Source: an uncultured Planctomycetota bacterium | Lineage (GTDB): Bacteria > Planctomycetota > Planctomycetia > Pirellulales > UBA1268 | Length of the DNA stretch: 15,968 nucleotides | NCBI GenBank assembly: GCA_905477565.1 | Contig: CAJQGO010000324.1 | Coordinates: 1-15,968 of the forward strand | Reading direction: 5' to 3' | In this document: piece by piece, positions 15,480-15,968 of the stretch | Layout of the letters: each line of letters opens with the position of its first letter | Position numbering within the stretch: position 1 is the stretch's first letter | The notes under the pieces: generated by a model | Told to the model about the DNA's origin: nothing | The model's input: the letters and a program-made list of their open reading frames with translations, nothing else | Database searches by the model: none | Position numbers and translations under genes: made by a program

Positions 15480-15968
15480 TCATTTGTCTTTATCAAGAAT
15501 TTTTAATCGAATGTTCTTGATCCAGACCGCATAGCCATGATCTTGAAAAGCGAATCCTCCATGTGAGGATCGCTTACCAGCAGCTCCCTCATTGAGGTTG
15601 GCCTGGTTTACAACGTCATTATTTATTGAAACCGTAATCTGATTGTCTACACAACGAATGTGCATATGGTTCCACTGCTTTGCAGGTTTTGACGCATTCT
15701 TTGTTGGTGCATGCCCCGGAATGATTCCTCCAGCAGTATGGTCACCAAATTCGGGCTTTGACCAAAGGCTATTCTCATAGAGTTGGACTTCTTTATGATG
15801 CCGATCTTGAAGTTGTGAAAGATCTGGAATGTGAAAGTAGAGGCCACTGTTCTGATCTGTGCGCCAATCGAAATCAATTTCAAAATTGGTGACACTGATA
15901 TCCTTTAGGACAAGATAATTCTCATAGTTTTTCCAGTGTTTGTAGTCTTGTTCAGGAAGGTGGATAAC
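15480..15968 (-). CDS. DUF1080 (3-keto-disaccharide hydrolase-like) protein, C-terminal part, truncated by window edge
   Basis: On the complementary strand the frame is open from the right edge (first codon GTT ends at 15966) to TGA at 15482-15480, giving 162 residues; the start lies outside. The sequence fits the DUF1080 jelly-roll/laminin-G-like fold: YENYLVLKD, NFEIDFDWRTDQNSGLYFH, a KEVQLYEN segment, GGIIPGHAPT, KPAKQWNHMHIRC, the INN.VVNQANL strand and the ending GYAVWIKNIRLKIL. DUF1080 proteins are numerous in Planctomycetes, are usually secreted and are linked to sugar or glycan breakdown; the substrate here is unknown. It is convergent with gyrB, with only 7 bp between the two stops. 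Confidence 0.82.
   Translation of the reverse strand, partial: VIHLPEQDYKHWKNYENYLVLKDISVTNFEIDFDWRTDQNSGLYFHIPDLSQLQDRHHKEVQLYENSLWSKPEFGDHTAGGIIPGHAPTKNASKPAKQWNHMHIRCVDNQITVSINNDVVNQANLNEGAAGKRSSHGGFAFQDHGYAVWIKNIRLKILDKDK

Noticed and set aside
15492..15521. Inverted repeat ATCAAGAA / TTCTTGAT near the gyrB end as a bidirectional terminator
   Set aside because: The arms are AT-rich with a 14-nt loop, they lie within the DUF1080 coding end, and no T run follows on either strand.
15959..15967. GGTGGATAA, 8 of 9 to a reverse DnaA box
   Set aside because: It lies inside the DUF1080 coding sequence, isolated and 4.5 kb from the origin candidate; a single near match is expected by chance.

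Overview
The window looks like a chromosomal segment from a planctomycete, probably Pirellulales-like. The basis is the pair of tandem DUF1549/DUF1553 proteins followed by a DUF1501 protein with a twin-arginine leader, plus a DUF1080 protein. These families are greatly expanded in Planctomycetes. Coding DNA is close to 50% GC by spot hand count. The assignment rests on family content, not on a database search.

Left part (1-4771): the C-terminal end of a first DUF1553 protein, then a complete secreted paralogue (1279-3309), then an exported DUF1501 protein (3422-4711) closed by a strong intrinsic terminator. Such pairs are usually encoded together, and their biochemical role is poorly known. 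Middle part (4842-9692): a 95-residue single-span membrane protein, an M24 Xaa-Pro aminopeptidase, a secreted FKBP-type prolyl isomerase with its own terminator, GDP-mannose 4,6-dehydratase and a cysteine desulfurase, again closed by a terminator.

Right part (9698-15472): a replication neighbourhood, all on the + strand: a DnaA-like gene, a 673-bp AT-rich gene-free stretch, dnaN, dciA (DUF721) and gyrB. This order and the AT-rich gap mark the likely chromosomal origin. A convergent DUF1080 gene enters from the right edge and stops 7 bp from gyrB.

The most unusual item is the DnaA-like protein. It keeps the DnaA-box-binding domain IV almost intact, including a GGRDHSTILHS motif. It lacks domains I and II, has lost the Walker A lysine/threonine and the Walker B acidic pair, and lacks most of the AAA+ lid. 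The adjacent origin candidate has no perfect consensus DnaA box that I could find, but it has a striking pyrimidine-to-purine tract that can fold as an imperfect hairpin. If this is the only DnaA in the genome, initiation here would not follow the standard ATP-DnaA switch; the nearby DciA gene gives a plausible helicase-loading partner.
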